A stretch of 64,000 bases of DNA from Streptomyces pactum. Lineage in GTDB: Bacteria > Actinomycetota > Actinomycetes > Streptomycetales > Streptomycetaceae. The DNA lies in NCBI RefSeq assembly GCF_016031615.1, contig NZ_JACYXC010000001.1, positions 5,208,001 through 5,272,000 on the forward strand. The letters run 5' to 3'. The notes below the pieces were generated by a model. The model was not told the origin of the DNA, ran no database searches, and saw nothing but the letters and a program-made list of their open reading frames with translations. Of this stretch, positions 42,768-51,033 are shown piece after piece (the stretch's first letter is position 1; each line of letters starts with the position of its first letter). Both the position numbers and the translations under genes were made by a program.

Positions 42768-42948
42768 CCCCCGGTCCGGCCCCCCGGCCCTCGCCGTCCC
42801 CCGGTCCGCTCCCGGCCCTTCGCGGCCTGCCGGCCCGTGCCGGTCCGCTCACGGTGTCCCGGTCGCCGGCCCGTCCCGGCCCGCCGGGTCCCGTACCGGT
42901 GGTCCGTCCCCGGCGTCCACACGCCGGGGCCCCGCGGGCGGACACGAC

Positions 42949-42988
42949 AACGCGCGGTGTCCCCACCCGGGTGGGGACACCGCGCGTT
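42949..42988. terminator. 40-bp perfect palindrome between convergent genes
   Basis: AACGCGCGGTGTCCCCACCC (42949-42968) is followed at once by its exact reverse complement (42969-42988), with no loop. It sits between the ATPase gene and the convergent nucS, ideal for a bidirectional terminator. Confidence 0.8.
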
Positions 42989-43029
42989 CGCCGGTACGCC
43001 GGTGGCGGGGCCGGGCGGCCCCGCCGGGC

Positions 43030-43692
43030 TCAGAACAGGCGCAGCTTGTCGTCCTCGATGCCGCGCAGCGCCTCGTAGTCGAGGACCACGCAGTCGATGC
43101 CGCGGTCGGTGGCCAGCACCCGGGCCTGCGGCTTGATCTCCTGGGCGGCGAAGACGCCCTTCACCGGAGCCAGGTGCGGATCGCGGTTGAGCAGCTCCAG
43201 ATAGCGGGTGAGCTGCTCCACGCCGTCGATCTCGCCGCGCCGCTTGATCTCCACGGCCACCGTCGCCCCGTCGGCGTTCCGGCACAGGATGTCCACCGGG
43301 CCGATCGCGGTGGGGTATTCGCGTCGAATGAGCGTCCAGCCCTCGCCGAGGGTCTCGATCCGATCGGCCAGCAGCTCCTGGAGGTGGGCCTCCACCCCGT
43401 CCTTGATCAGGCCCGGGTCGACGCCCAGCTCGTGCGAGGAGTCGTGCAGCACCTCCTCCATGGTGATCACGAGCTTCTCGCCCGCCTTGTTCACCACGGT
43501 CCACACGCCACCGTCGCCCTCCTTGAGCGTGCACGGCGGAGACATCCAGTTCAGGGGCTTGTAGGCGCGGTCGTCCGCGTGGATGGACACACTTCCGTCG
43601 GCCTTGACGAGGATGAGACGGGGAGCCGGGGGAAGGTGGGCGGTGAGCCGGCCGGCGTAGTCCACGGAGCAACGGGCGATGACGAGACGCAT
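43030..43692 (-). CDS. nucS: Mismatch-specific endonuclease NucS/EndoMS
   Basis: A 220-residue nuclease that cuts double-stranded DNA at mismatches, the actinobacterial substitute for MutSL. The N-terminal dimerisation domain starts MRLVIARCSVDYAGRL. The catalytic PD-(D/E)xK core has D134 in GPVDILCRN and E148-I-K150 in AVEIKRRG. The C-terminal RLF end resembles the beta-clamp-binding tail of NucS. ATG 43692; the frame extends upstream without conservation. Confidence 0.95.
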   Translation of the reverse strand: MRLVIARCSVDYAGRLTAHLPPAPRLILVKADGSVSIHADDRAYKPLNWMSPPCTLKEGDGGVWTVVNKAGEKLVITMEEVLHDSSHELGVDPGLIKDGVEAHLQELLADRIETLGEGWTLIRREYPTAIGPVDILCRNADGATVAVEIKRRGEIDGVEQLTRYLELLNRDPHLAPVKGVFAAQEIKPQARVLATDRGIDCVVLDYEALRGIEDDKLRLF

Positions 43693-43848
43693 GGTCGGCA
43701 ACGCTACTCGACCGGAGCCGGTGGACGCGATTTCGCTCCGGTCCGCCCCGGGGACCGGGGACCGGGCGGGCGTCTGCTTGGTCCCGGGACGACCCCGTTC
43801 GGCCTTGGCTTGTTGTGTGTGCAGTCTCCTGGTGCGGGGGCAGTGGCC

Positions 43849-43875
43849 GGAATACCGTTGACGCGGGCGGTCGTC
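43849..43875 (+). promoter_or_regulatory. ECF-type promoter candidate
   Basis: GGAAT at 43849-43853 and CGTC at 43872-43875 are separated by 18 bases, close to ECF sigma-factor promoter architecture. It would start transcription near 43882, about 70 bases before the SCO5389-family gene. Confidence 0.4.
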
Positions 43876-43951
43876 GTACGGGCACGCTGCGTCGCCGGCC
43901 GTCCGCCCCATCCGTGAGACCCCTGTCCCTGGGGTCGCGAGAGGAGAACCC

Positions 43952-44344
43952 ATGTCGCTGGACGTCTCACCGGCCCTCCTCGAACAGGCCGAGCGAGGCG
44001 AGGTCGATGAAGCCGCTTTCATCGACTGCGTCCGGACCTCCCTGCCGTTCGCCTGGGAGATGATCAGCACTCTGGTGGCCCGGCTGCAGGTTGACGGTGG
44101 AGAGTTCGCCGACAACCAGACCCCGCCCCCGGACGAGCAGGCCCGCGGTCAGCTGCTGCGGGCCATGGCGAGCGACGCCATCCGCGGCGCGCTGCAGCGG
44201 CACTTCGGGGTGCGGCTGGCCTTCCAGAACTGCCACCGGGTGGCGGTCTTCCCGCTGGACGACTCGGCCGACGAGAGGTTCGCGCGCTTCACGTCCATCC
44301 GTGGCCAGCTGCTCAACCAGTCCCCGGAACTGCGCGACTGCTGA
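43952..44344 (+). CDS. SCO5389-family small protein
   Basis: A 130-residue acidic soluble protein. It is predicted mostly helical, with SLPFAWEMISTLVARL and ARGQLLRAMASDAIRGALQRHF helices (the latter quoted only in part in databases as a conserved core), and a final FTSIRGQLLNQSPELRDC. It has no TM segment and no known catalytic motif. It matches a conserved streptomycete family usually named after SCO5389. ATG 43952 has GAGGAGA upstream. Divergent from nucS across a 259-base region carrying an ECF-like promoter. Function unknown. Confidence 0.85.
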   Translation: MSLDVSPALLEQAERGEVDEAAFIDCVRTSLPFAWEMISTLVARLQVDGGEFADNQTPPPDEQARGQLLRAMASDAIRGALQRHFGVRLAFQNCHRVAVFPLDDSADERFARFTSIRGQLLNQSPELRDC

Positions 44345-44659
44345 ACCGTTTTGGCTGCCGCTCCACGGGGGGAGGTGCATCGGTCAGGGGCGGCAGCGTT
44401 CGCGCGCGCACGGTGAACTCGGCGTGAAACGCTGCGAACGCGCCAAAGTTGACAAATGATCAAAGAATGATCCTCTCCGGACGGGCGCCACCCGGTGCGG
44501 TCGCGTCCGGGGTGACGGTTGCCGTCCGGCACCGTCACGTCCCGGTGTCACCTCCCGGTGACGGCCGCCGCCCGGCGCGGTCGCGTCACGGCGTCCACGG
44601 CCCGGCGCGGTCGCGCTCCGGCGACGGCCACGGACCGGCACCGGCCGGCGGGCCGCTGC
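44345..44659. other. Intergenic region between convergent genes
   Basis: About 315 bases. GCTGCCGC/GCGGCAGC (about 44355-44400) and GCGTTCGC/GCGAACGC (about 44396-44442) could form terminators. An A/T-rich patch at 44445-44471 has TTGACA and two AATGATC copies 10-11 bp apart, with no properly spaced -10. Confidence 0.45.
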
Positions 44660-45748
44660 TCAGCGGAGCAGGGGCAGCACCTCCAGGCCCAGCCGCCGCA
44701 CGTTCTCCTCGGTGGCGGCCAGCTCGCCGGAGCCCTCCGTCAGCAGGGCGAACCGGCGGATGCCGGTGCGCTCGGCGGTGGCCGCCAGGCGGTCCGCGCA
44801 CAGCCGGGGCGGCCCCACCGGATGGATGGAGCAGAGCATCTCGGTGTACGTGCGCGGGTCGCGCATGGCGCGCGGCCGGCCGTCCACCGTGACGTGCGCG
44901 GCCAGCCCCTGGCGGAGCCAGCCGGGCATCGCCTTGAGCAGGGACTCGGTGGCGTCCGCGCGGCTGTCCGCGACCTGCGCCACCCCCGCCGACACGTGCT
45001 CCGCCGTCGCCACCAGCTCCGGCGGGTGCCCCGCGGCCCGGGCGGTCTCGCGCCACAGCGCGATCATCCCGGCCTTCTCGTCGTCGTCGCTGTGCATCCC
45101 GACCAGCATCGGCAGCCCGCGCTCGGCGGCGAGCCGGACGGTGCCGGGGGAGGTACAGGCCACCACCACCGGCGGTCCGGCCGGTTCCGCGGCCACCCCC
45201 GGTCCGCCCTCCGGCCCGCCGTCCGGGCCTCCGGCCGGCCGCGTACCGGGGAGGGGTTCGTCGGCGCGCGGCACCACCGCCACCTCGCGGAACGAGAAGC
45301 GCTCGCCGTCCGCGCCCACCCGCGGCTCGCGCAGCCAGCGCAGCAGCAGGTCCAGCGACTCGGGGAAGCCGCGCTCGTACGCCTCCAGCCCGGCGCCGAA
45401 GACCTCCAGGTCCACCCACGGCCCGCCGCGGCCGACCCCGAGGGTGAAGCGTCCGCCCGAGGTGAGGTGCAGCAGCGCGGTCTGCTCGCCGAGGGCGACC
45501 GGGTGGGCGCTCGGCAGCACACTCACCGCCGTCCCCACCCCGATGCGCCGGGTGCGGCCGAGCAGCAGCCCCGCCAGGGTGATGGCGGACGGACAGACTC
45601 CGTAGGGGACGAAGTGGTGCTCGGCGACCCAGACCGCGTCCAGCCCGGCCCGCTCGGCCGCGTCCGCGGTCCGCACCGCCCGGTGCAGCGCCTCCGCCTG
45701 TCCCTGGCCCGGGAACTGGGCGGCCAGAATGAATGCCCCAACGCGCAT
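44660..45748 (-). CDS. Luciferase-like monooxygenase (LLM class oxidoreductase)
   Basis: A 362-residue TIM-barrel flavin or F420 enzyme of the bacterial luciferase family. Features are AERAGLDAVWVAEHHF, RTRRIGVGTAVSVLPSAHPVALGE (cited in part) and GRFTLGVGRGG. An extra Gly/Pro-rich loop (about residues 200-225) interrupts the barrel. The substrate cannot be told. I chose ATG 45748 because MRVGAFILAAQFPG is the family-type N-terminus; the frame continues to 45841 without conservation. Convergent with the SCO5389-family gene. Confidence 0.88.
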   Translation of the reverse strand: MRVGAFILAAQFPGQGQAEALHRAVRTADAAERAGLDAVWVAEHHFVPYGVCPSAITLAGLLLGRTRRIGVGTAVSVLPSAHPVALGEQTALLHLTSGGRFTLGVGRGGPWVDLEVFGAGLEAYERGFPESLDLLLRWLREPRVGADGERFSFREVAVVPRADEPLPGTRPAGGPDGGPEGGPGVAAEPAGPPVVVACTSPGTVRLAAERGLPMLVGMHSDDDEKAGMIALWRETARAAGHPPELVATAEHVSAGVAQVADSRADATESLLKAMPGWLRQGLAAHVTVDGRPRAMRDPRTYTEMLCSIHPVGPPRLCADRLAATAERTGIRRFALLTEGSGELAATEENVRRLGLEVLPLLR

Positions 45749-45957
45749 GTCGCCTACTGCCTTCCTGATGACGGCTCGCGCCCCCCGAGCGCACCCCCTG
45801 CACAGGCAATAACGGCTGACACGTGCCAAAGGCACGGTCACGGCGGGAAGTTTTCATGATGATCACAGACGGTGGCCGGACGGGCGGAACCGGCGACGGC
45901 CGCCGGCGCGTACGCTGGTCACAACCCGTAGTCCCGCAGCCCCTCCCGAGGTGCACC

Positions 45958-46281
45958 ATGTCCCCACGCCGGAACCGCCCCCGCGGCGGTGGATCGTCCG
46001 TCGGCCGCGAGGAGGAACCGGCGGACCGCTACGGCCTGGAGCGGTCCGTCAGCTGGCAGGGCGAGGAGTGGGCGGTGCGGCACATCAGCGGCGGGGCCGC
46101 CACCAAGCACTACCGCTGCCCCGGCTGCGACCAGGAGATCCCGCCCGGGGTGCCGCACCTGGTCGCCTGGCAGCAGGACGGCGGCGGGGACGACCGCCGC
46201 CACTGGCACCGCGCCTGCTGGAACGCCAGGGACCGCAGGAGCGCACGGCTCCTGCGGTCCCGGAACGCCCCGCGGTACTGA
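45958..46281 (+). CDS. Small zinc-ribbon-like basic protein
   Basis: A 107-residue very basic protein. YRCPGCDQEIPPGVPH and HWHRACW place two Cys and His/Cys as a likely zinc ribbon, flanked by Arg-rich tails at both ends. It matches a conserved streptomycete family often mislabelled ATP/GTP-binding; I see no P-loop. ATG 45958 has CCCGAGG upstream. A perfect 14-bp inverted repeat lies within its last 20 codons. Function unknown; nucleic-acid binding is plausible. Confidence 0.82.
   Translation: MSPRRNRPRGGGSSVGREEEPADRYGLERSVSWQGEEWAVRHISGGAATKHYRCPGCDQEIPPGVPHLVAWQQDGGGDDRRHWHRACWNARDRRSARLLRSRNAPRY
46229..46261. repeat. 14-bp perfect inverted repeat inside the zinc-protein gene
   Basis: GGGACCGCAGGAGC (46229-46242) pairs with GCTCCTGCGGTCCC (46248-46261) over a 5-base loop, within the 3' end of the coding region. 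Confidence 0.8.
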
Positions 46282-46307
46282 CCCGGGCCCCGCGGCGGGG
46301 CCCCGGG
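46282..46307. terminator. GC hairpin between convergent genes
   Basis: CCCGGGCCCCGC (from 46282) pairs with GCGGGGCCCCGGG (to 46307) with one bulge, filling most of the 39-base gap between the zinc-protein stop and the permease stop. Confidence 0.65.
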
Positions 46308-46320
46308 CCGCACCCGGTGC

Positions 46321-47212
46321 TCACACGTCGCGCCGGTCCAGCGCGGAGTACGCGGCGACCAGCGCCGCGGCGGTGACGGCGGTGATGATGCCCAGCGGCT
46401 CCCAGCCCGAGGGGCCGGAGTCGGTGACGGAGTTGCTGTACAGCACGCCGAGCTGGTTGGGCACCGAGTAGTTCAGCAGCCCCTCCTGGAGGTCGGCGAG
46501 GCTCTCGCTCTGCATGAACACCGCCAGCACCAGCGGGAGCAGCACCACACCGATCATGATGGTGATGGCGCCCGCCGAGTGGCGGATCAGCGCGCCGACG
46601 CTCAGCGCGACCAGGCCCAGCATCGCCACGTACAGGCTGATGCCGACGGTGGCCTTGAACCAGTCCTCACCGGTGGGCTCCGCCACGCCGGGGTTGCCGG
46701 AGAGCATGCTGTCCATCATCAGCGCGACCAGGCCGGTGCACGCCAGGGTGACGGTGAACGCCACCAGGAAGAACACGATGGCCTTGGCGGTCAGCACCCG
46801 GGCCCGGCTGGGGCAGGCGGTCAGCGTGGTGCGGATCATCCCGGTGCCGTACTCGGAGGAGATCACCAGCACGCCGAGGGTGATGACGCACAGGATGCCC
46901 AGCAGCACCCCGAAGAACCCGAAGGTCAGCGGGGATTCGCCGTCCAGGTCGGTGTCGCCGCTGGACAGCCCGGCGGCGGTGGCGAAGCCGATGCCCACCA
47001 CCAGGACCACCAGCACACCCAGCGTCCACATCGTCGAGCGGACCGACTTGATCTTGGTCCACTCGGAGGCGAGGGCGTGACCGAGGTGGGTCGGGCGGAC
47101 CGGGATGGGCGAGGTGTACCCGCCGGGGCCGGCCGGCGGCCCGCCGACCGGCGCGGCAGGCGGCGCACTGCGGGGCCACGGGGGCCGGCGGCTGCTGGTA
47201 GGGGGTGGTCAT
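46321..47212 (-). CDS. ABC-2 type transporter permease, pair 1 (frame break near 47172)
   Basis: A polytopic permease with six TM segments beginning MWTLGVLVVLVVGIGF and ending SALDRRDV. The conserved pre-TM motif ASEWTKIKSVRST is just upstream. As sequenced the frame closes soon after 47031, but ATG 47212 opens MTTPYQQPPAPVA in another frame. Removing one G from the G4 run 47172-47175 joins them through a Pro/Gly linker (APPAAPVGGPPAGPGGYTS). ATG 47212 then overlaps the stop of its ATPase (ATGA), a standard coupled junction. A paralogous permease lies at 48.9 kb with the same SEWTKIRSVRST motif. Confidence 0.8.
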
Positions 47213-48572
47213 CGGGCGTCCTCGCTGTCGTGCTTCTTCAGGTCGGCGGGGGGCGGCGGCGGCCGGTGCGGGGGCGGCGGGCCCGCGGCCGGCGCGGGCG
47301 GGGCGGCCGGGGAGCGGCCTGCGGAGCAGGGGGAGCCTGCGGCGCCGGGGTCGGCGGTACGGCGCCCTGGGCCGGGACGGCGGCCGGCTGCTGCGGAACC
47401 GGGACGGCGGCCGGCTGCTGCGGGGCCGGGGCGGGGGCTGCGGTACGGCAGGCTGCGCCGCGTACGGGTTGGCGCCCGGTGCGCCGGGCGGGGGGCGCGC
47501 CGGGACCGGCCGGCTGCGGCGGGGGCGGCGCGGTGAAACCGGGCAGCGCGCCCGGCGCGCCTCCCGGACCGGGGTACCCGGCCGGACCGGCGAAGCCGCC
47601 CGGGGCCCCGCCGTACGGGCCGTACGCCGGCTGCTGCAGCCCGGCGCGCTGGTCGGCGGTCGAGCGGTAGTCCACCGCCGCCTGCGTCATCCGCATGTAC
47701 GCCTCCTCCAGCGACGCCTGGTGCGGGGAGAGCTCCCACAGGCGGACGTCCGCCTCGTGCGCCAGGTCGCTGATGCGCGGCAGCGGCAGACCGGTGACGC
47801 GCAGCGCCCCGTCGGTCTCCGGCAGCACCTGCCCGCCCGCCTCGCTCAGCGCGGCGGTGAGCTTCTCCCGCGCCTCCGGGGCGCCCTGCGCCACCCGGAC
47901 CCGGGCGAAGTCGGCCGAGTTGTAGGAGATGAAGTCCTTCACGCTCATGTCGGCGAGCAGCTGGCCGCGGCCGATCACGATGAGGTGGTCGGCGGTGAGC
48001 GCCATCTCGCTCATCAGGTGGCTGGAGACGAAGACCGTCCGCCCCTCGGCGGCGAGCTGCCGCATCAGGTTGCGGACCCACAGGATGCCCTCCGGGTCCA
48101 GCCCGTTGACCGGCTCGTCGAAGAGCAGCACCTGCGGGTCGCCCAGCAGGGCGGCGGCGATGCCCAGCCGCTGGCCCATGCCGAGCGAGAACCCCTTGGA
48201 CCGCTTCTTCGCCACGTTCTGCAGGCCGACCACGCCCAGCACCTCGTCCACCCGCCGGGCCGGGATGCCGGAGAGCTGGGCCAGGCTGAGCAGGTGCTGG
48301 CGCGCGCTGCGGCCGCCGTGCACCGCCTTGGCGTCCAGGAGCGCGCCCACCAGGCGCGGGGCGTTCGGCAGGTTGCGGAACGGGTGGCCGCCGATCGTCA
48401 CGTGTCCGGCCGTCGGTCGGTCCAGGCCCAGGATCATGCGCATCGTGGTGGACTTGCCCGAGCCGTTGGGGCCCAGGAAGCCGGTCACGGCGCCCGGCCG
48501 GACCTGGAAGGACAGGTTGTACACGGCCGTCTTGGCGCCGTAGCGCTTCGTCAGGCCGACTGCCTCGATCAT
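47209..48572 (-). CDS. ABC transporter ATP-binding protein, pair 1 (frame break near 47310)
   Basis: An ATPase core of about 300 residues: Walker A GPNGSGKST, signature-region FSLGMGQRLGIA, Walker B VLLFDEPVNGLDP and switch His in SSHLMSEMALTADH. A long Pro/Ala/Gly/Gln-rich tail follows. As sequenced it stops at 47238; adding one base to the G4 run 47309-47312 gives a tail ending PADLKKHDSEDAR and TGA 47211-47209, overlapping the permease ATG by four bases. Start ATG 48572, where MIEAVGLTKRYG begins. The core is about 60 percent like the second ATPase at 49.7 kb by eye, so the pairs arose by duplication. Confidence 0.87.
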
Positions 48573-48883
48573 TCTCCGCCCTTCGCGAATCGCCTCAGGG
48601 CACACGCCCCTGTGCGGGTAAGGAGGATAGCCGGGCCGGAGCGGTTCCTGTCGCGGCGGAAAGTGAACGGATCGTGACCTCGGACCGTGCGGTCGTGTCG
48701 TTATCCGACTGCTTCCAGTGATATGTCCTGACGAAGGCGATGCGGCGGGTCACCTCGGGATACGGGGGCGTCCGTCCGGCCCCGCCGGGGTGCCCCGCCC
48801 GGCCGGTCGGTTCGGTCGCCCCACCCGGCCGCGCCGCCCGGTCGGCCGCGCCGCCGGGCGGCCGTGGTCCGCCGGGGGCGCCG
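48573..48883. other. Intergenic region between the two ABC pairs
   Basis: About 310 bases. The relatively A/T-rich stretch 48660-48730 (TCGTTATCCG, AGTGATATGTCC) is the likely minus-strand promoter of pair 1. The part nearest 48884 is GC-rich with imperfect repeats and may terminate pair 2. No gene is supported. Confidence 0.45.
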
Positions 48884-49654
48884 TCAGGCGTCGCGCCTGC
48901 GCAGCAGCAGGAAGCCGGCGAGGAGCGCCGCGGCCACCCACAGCGCCATGATCGCGAAGCCGCCCCACGGCCCGTACGGGGCATCGTCGCCGGCGGTCAC
49001 CACCTGCATGATCCGCTGGCCGGCCTGGTCGGGGAGGTAGTCGCCGACCTTCTCGGTGGCCGGGACGTTGCCCAGGATGTTGGAGATCAGGAAGAAGAAC
49101 GGCATCAGGATGCCCAGGGAGAGCATCGGGCTGCGCAGCACGGCGGCGATGCCCATCGAGAAGACGGTGATGAGGGTCATGTAGAGCCCGCCGCCGACCA
49201 CCGCCCGCAGCACGCCCGGGTCGCCCAGCGACGCCCGGTGGTCGCCCAGCATCGCCTGGCCGGTGAGGAACGCGGCGAAGCTGGTGATCATGGAGACCAC
49301 CAGGGCGAGCAGGGTGGCGACCGCGATCTTGCAGAACAGGAAGCGCCCGCGCTGCGGCACCGCCGCCAGCGAGGTGCGGATCATGCCGGTGCTGTACTCG
49401 TTGCCCACCACCAGCACCCCGAAGACGATCATCGCCAGCTGCCCCAGGCCGGTACCGGCGAAGCTCACGAACGTCGGGTCGAAGGTCATCCGGTCCTCGG
49501 CCGACATGTTCTCCCAGTCGTTCTCGACCAGGGCGCTGATCAGGGCCCCCAGGGCGATGGTGACCAGCACCGCGACGCCCAGCGTCCACCCGGTGGAGCG
49601 GACCGACCTGATCTTCGTCCACTCCGAGCGCAGCACCTGCGCCGTCACCGACAT
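48884..49654 (-). CDS. ABC-2 type transporter permease, pair 2
   Basis: A 256-residue permease with six TM helices and short C-terminal LLRRRDA. The N-terminus VTAQVLRSEWTKIRSVRST followed by GWTLGVAVLVTIALGALI is the intact counterpart of the broken N-terminus in pair 1. VVGNEYSTGMIRTSL is the conserved cytoplasmic motif. ATG 49654 lies one base beyond the ATPase stop, so the pair is co-translated. Confidence 0.92.
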   Translation of the reverse strand: MSVTAQVLRSEWTKIRSVRSTGWTLGVAVLVTIALGALISALVENDWENMSAEDRMTFDPTFVSFAGTGLGQLAMIVFGVLVVGNEYSTGMIRTSLAAVPQRGRFLFCKIAVATLLALVVSMITSFAAFLTGQAMLGDHRASLGDPGVLRAVVGGGLYMTLITVFSMGIAAVLRSPMLSLGILMPFFFLISNILGNVPATEKVGDYLPDQAGQRIMQVVTAGDDAPYGPWGGFAIMALWVAAALLAGFLLLRRRDA

Positions 49655-49655
49655 C

Positions 49656-50672
49656 TCAGGAACCCTCCCGTCGCCGCCGGTCCTGTCCCCAGCCGGCCGG
49701 GTCCGGCCTGGCCCCGGGGCCGGCGCCGGCCGGCGGGGGCGGCTCCCCGGGCGCCGCGCCGGGCGCCGCCGGGTGCGCGTGGTACTCCACCGCCTCCGCG
49801 GTCAGGCCCATGAACGCCTCCTCCAGGGACGCCTGCTGGGGGCTGAGTTCGTGGAGGGTGATGCGGTGCCGGGCGGCCAGCTCGCCCAGCGCGGCGGCGT
49901 CCGCGCCGTCCACCTCGAAGCTGCCGTCCGGCCCGGCCTGGACCGGGTGCCCGGCCGCGGTGATCACCTCCCGCAGCCGCTGGTGCTCGGGCGAGCGCAC
50001 CCGTACGTACGACCGGGAGTTGCGCGCGATGAAGTCGGCCATGGAGGTGTCGGCCAGCAGCCGGCCCTGCCCGATCACCACCAGGTGGTCGGCGGTGAGC
50101 GCCATCTCGCTCATCAGGTGGCTGGAGACGAAGACGGTACGGCCTTCGGCGGCGAGCCCCTTCATCAGGTTGCGGATCCAGTGGATGCCCTCCGGGTCGA
50201 GCCCGTTGACCGGCTCGTCGAACATCAGGATGCGCGGATCGCCCAGCAGTGCGGCGGCGATGCCCAGCCGCTGGCCCATCCCGAGCGAGAACCCCTTGGA
50301 GCGCTTGCCGGCGACCGAGGTCAGCCCGACCGTCTCCAGCACCTGTGCCACCCGCGCCCGGGGGATGCCGTTGCTCTGCGCCAGACAGAGCAGGTGGTGG
50401 TACGCGGTACGGCCGCCGTGCACGGCCTGGGCGTCCAGCAGCGCCCCGATGTACCGCAGCGGGTCGACCAGTTGGCGGTAGTGCTTGCCGTCGATCCGGA
50501 CGGTTCCGGCCGACGGGTGGTCAAGACCGAGCATCATCCGCATGGTGGTGGACTTTCCGGCGCCGTTCGGGCCCAGGAAGCCCGTCACCACCCCGGGCCG
50601 TACGGTGAACGTGAGGTGGTCCACGGCCAGCTTCTCGCCGTAGTGCTTGGTCAGCCCCTCAAGCTCGATCAT
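49656..50672 (-). CDS. ABC transporter ATP-binding protein, pair 2
   Basis: A 338-residue ATPase: Walker A GPNGAGKST, FSLGMGQRLGIAAALLGDP signature region, Walker B ILMFDEPVNGLDP, and SSHLMSEMALTADH switch. The C-terminal SPQQASLEEAFMGLTAEAVEY motif is shared with pair 1, then a Pro/Gly tail of about 35 residues. The signature replaces LSGGQ with LGMGQ, as in the CcmA/NodI-like bacitracin-type subfamily of streptomycetes. ATG 50672. Substrate unknown. Confidence 0.93.
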   Translation of the reverse strand: MIELEGLTKHYGEKLAVDHLTFTVRPGVVTGFLGPNGAGKSTTMRMMLGLDHPSAGTVRIDGKHYRQLVDPLRYIGALLDAQAVHGGRTAYHHLLCLAQSNGIPRARVAQVLETVGLTSVAGKRSKGFSLGMGQRLGIAAALLGDPRILMFDEPVNGLDPEGIHWIRNLMKGLAAEGRTVFVSSHLMSEMALTADHLVVIGQGRLLADTSMADFIARNSRSYVRVRSPEHQRLREVITAAGHPVQAGPDGSFEVDGADAAALGELAARHRITLHELSPQQASLEEAFMGLTAEAVEYHAHPAAPGAAPGEPPPPAGAGPGARPDPAGWGQDRRRREGS

Positions 50673-50950
50673 GCCGCCACGCTAAGACGGGCCCGATGCC
50701 CTCGCCACCGGAGGCGCCGGGGCCTCCCACCACCGCCGTACCGCCGCGGCGTCCCGGCACCGCGACCTGGCACTGCCGTCCCGGCCGGCGGGCCGGGCTC
50801 CCGCGCCCGGAGCGACACACCGGGGTACGGCGCACCCCGGGGACGTCGGGCCGGGGGCGTCGGGGCACCGCCGCGTCCCGGGACGGGGCGCCGGGAAAAC
50901 GCGACGGCGTCCCCGGGAATCGCGAAACGGCGGCCCGGGAAACGCGAAGG
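50673..50950. other. Intergenic region upstream of ABC pair 2
   Basis: About 280 bases, very GC-rich, with four spaced copies of a GGGAAxxCGxxxCGG-like pattern near 50885-50945. No gene is supported. The promoter of pair 2 must lie here but I cannot place it. Confidence 0.4.
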
Positions 50951-50985
50951 GCGCCGGGCGCCACCTGTCCGGTGGCGCCCGGCGC
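50951..50985 (-). terminator. Terminator of filP
   Basis: GCGCCGGGCGCCACC (50951-50965) pairs perfectly with GGTGGCGCCCGGCGC (50971-50985) over TGTCC, 48 bases downstream of the filP stop on the minus strand. Confidence 0.8.
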
Positions 50986-51033
50986 CCGGGTCACCGCACC
51001 CGCCGCCGCGGACCGGGCCCGCGGCGCACGGCG

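Noticed and set aside
42949..42988. 40-bp perfect palindrome considered as an attachment or resolution site
   Set aside because: It lies exactly between two convergent genes, with no integrase nearby, so a bidirectional terminator is the simpler reading.
44445..44475. TTGACA with AATGATC repeats considered as a promoter
   Set aside because: No -10 hexamer lies 16-19 bases downstream, and the + strand carries no gene before the convergent oxidoreductase.
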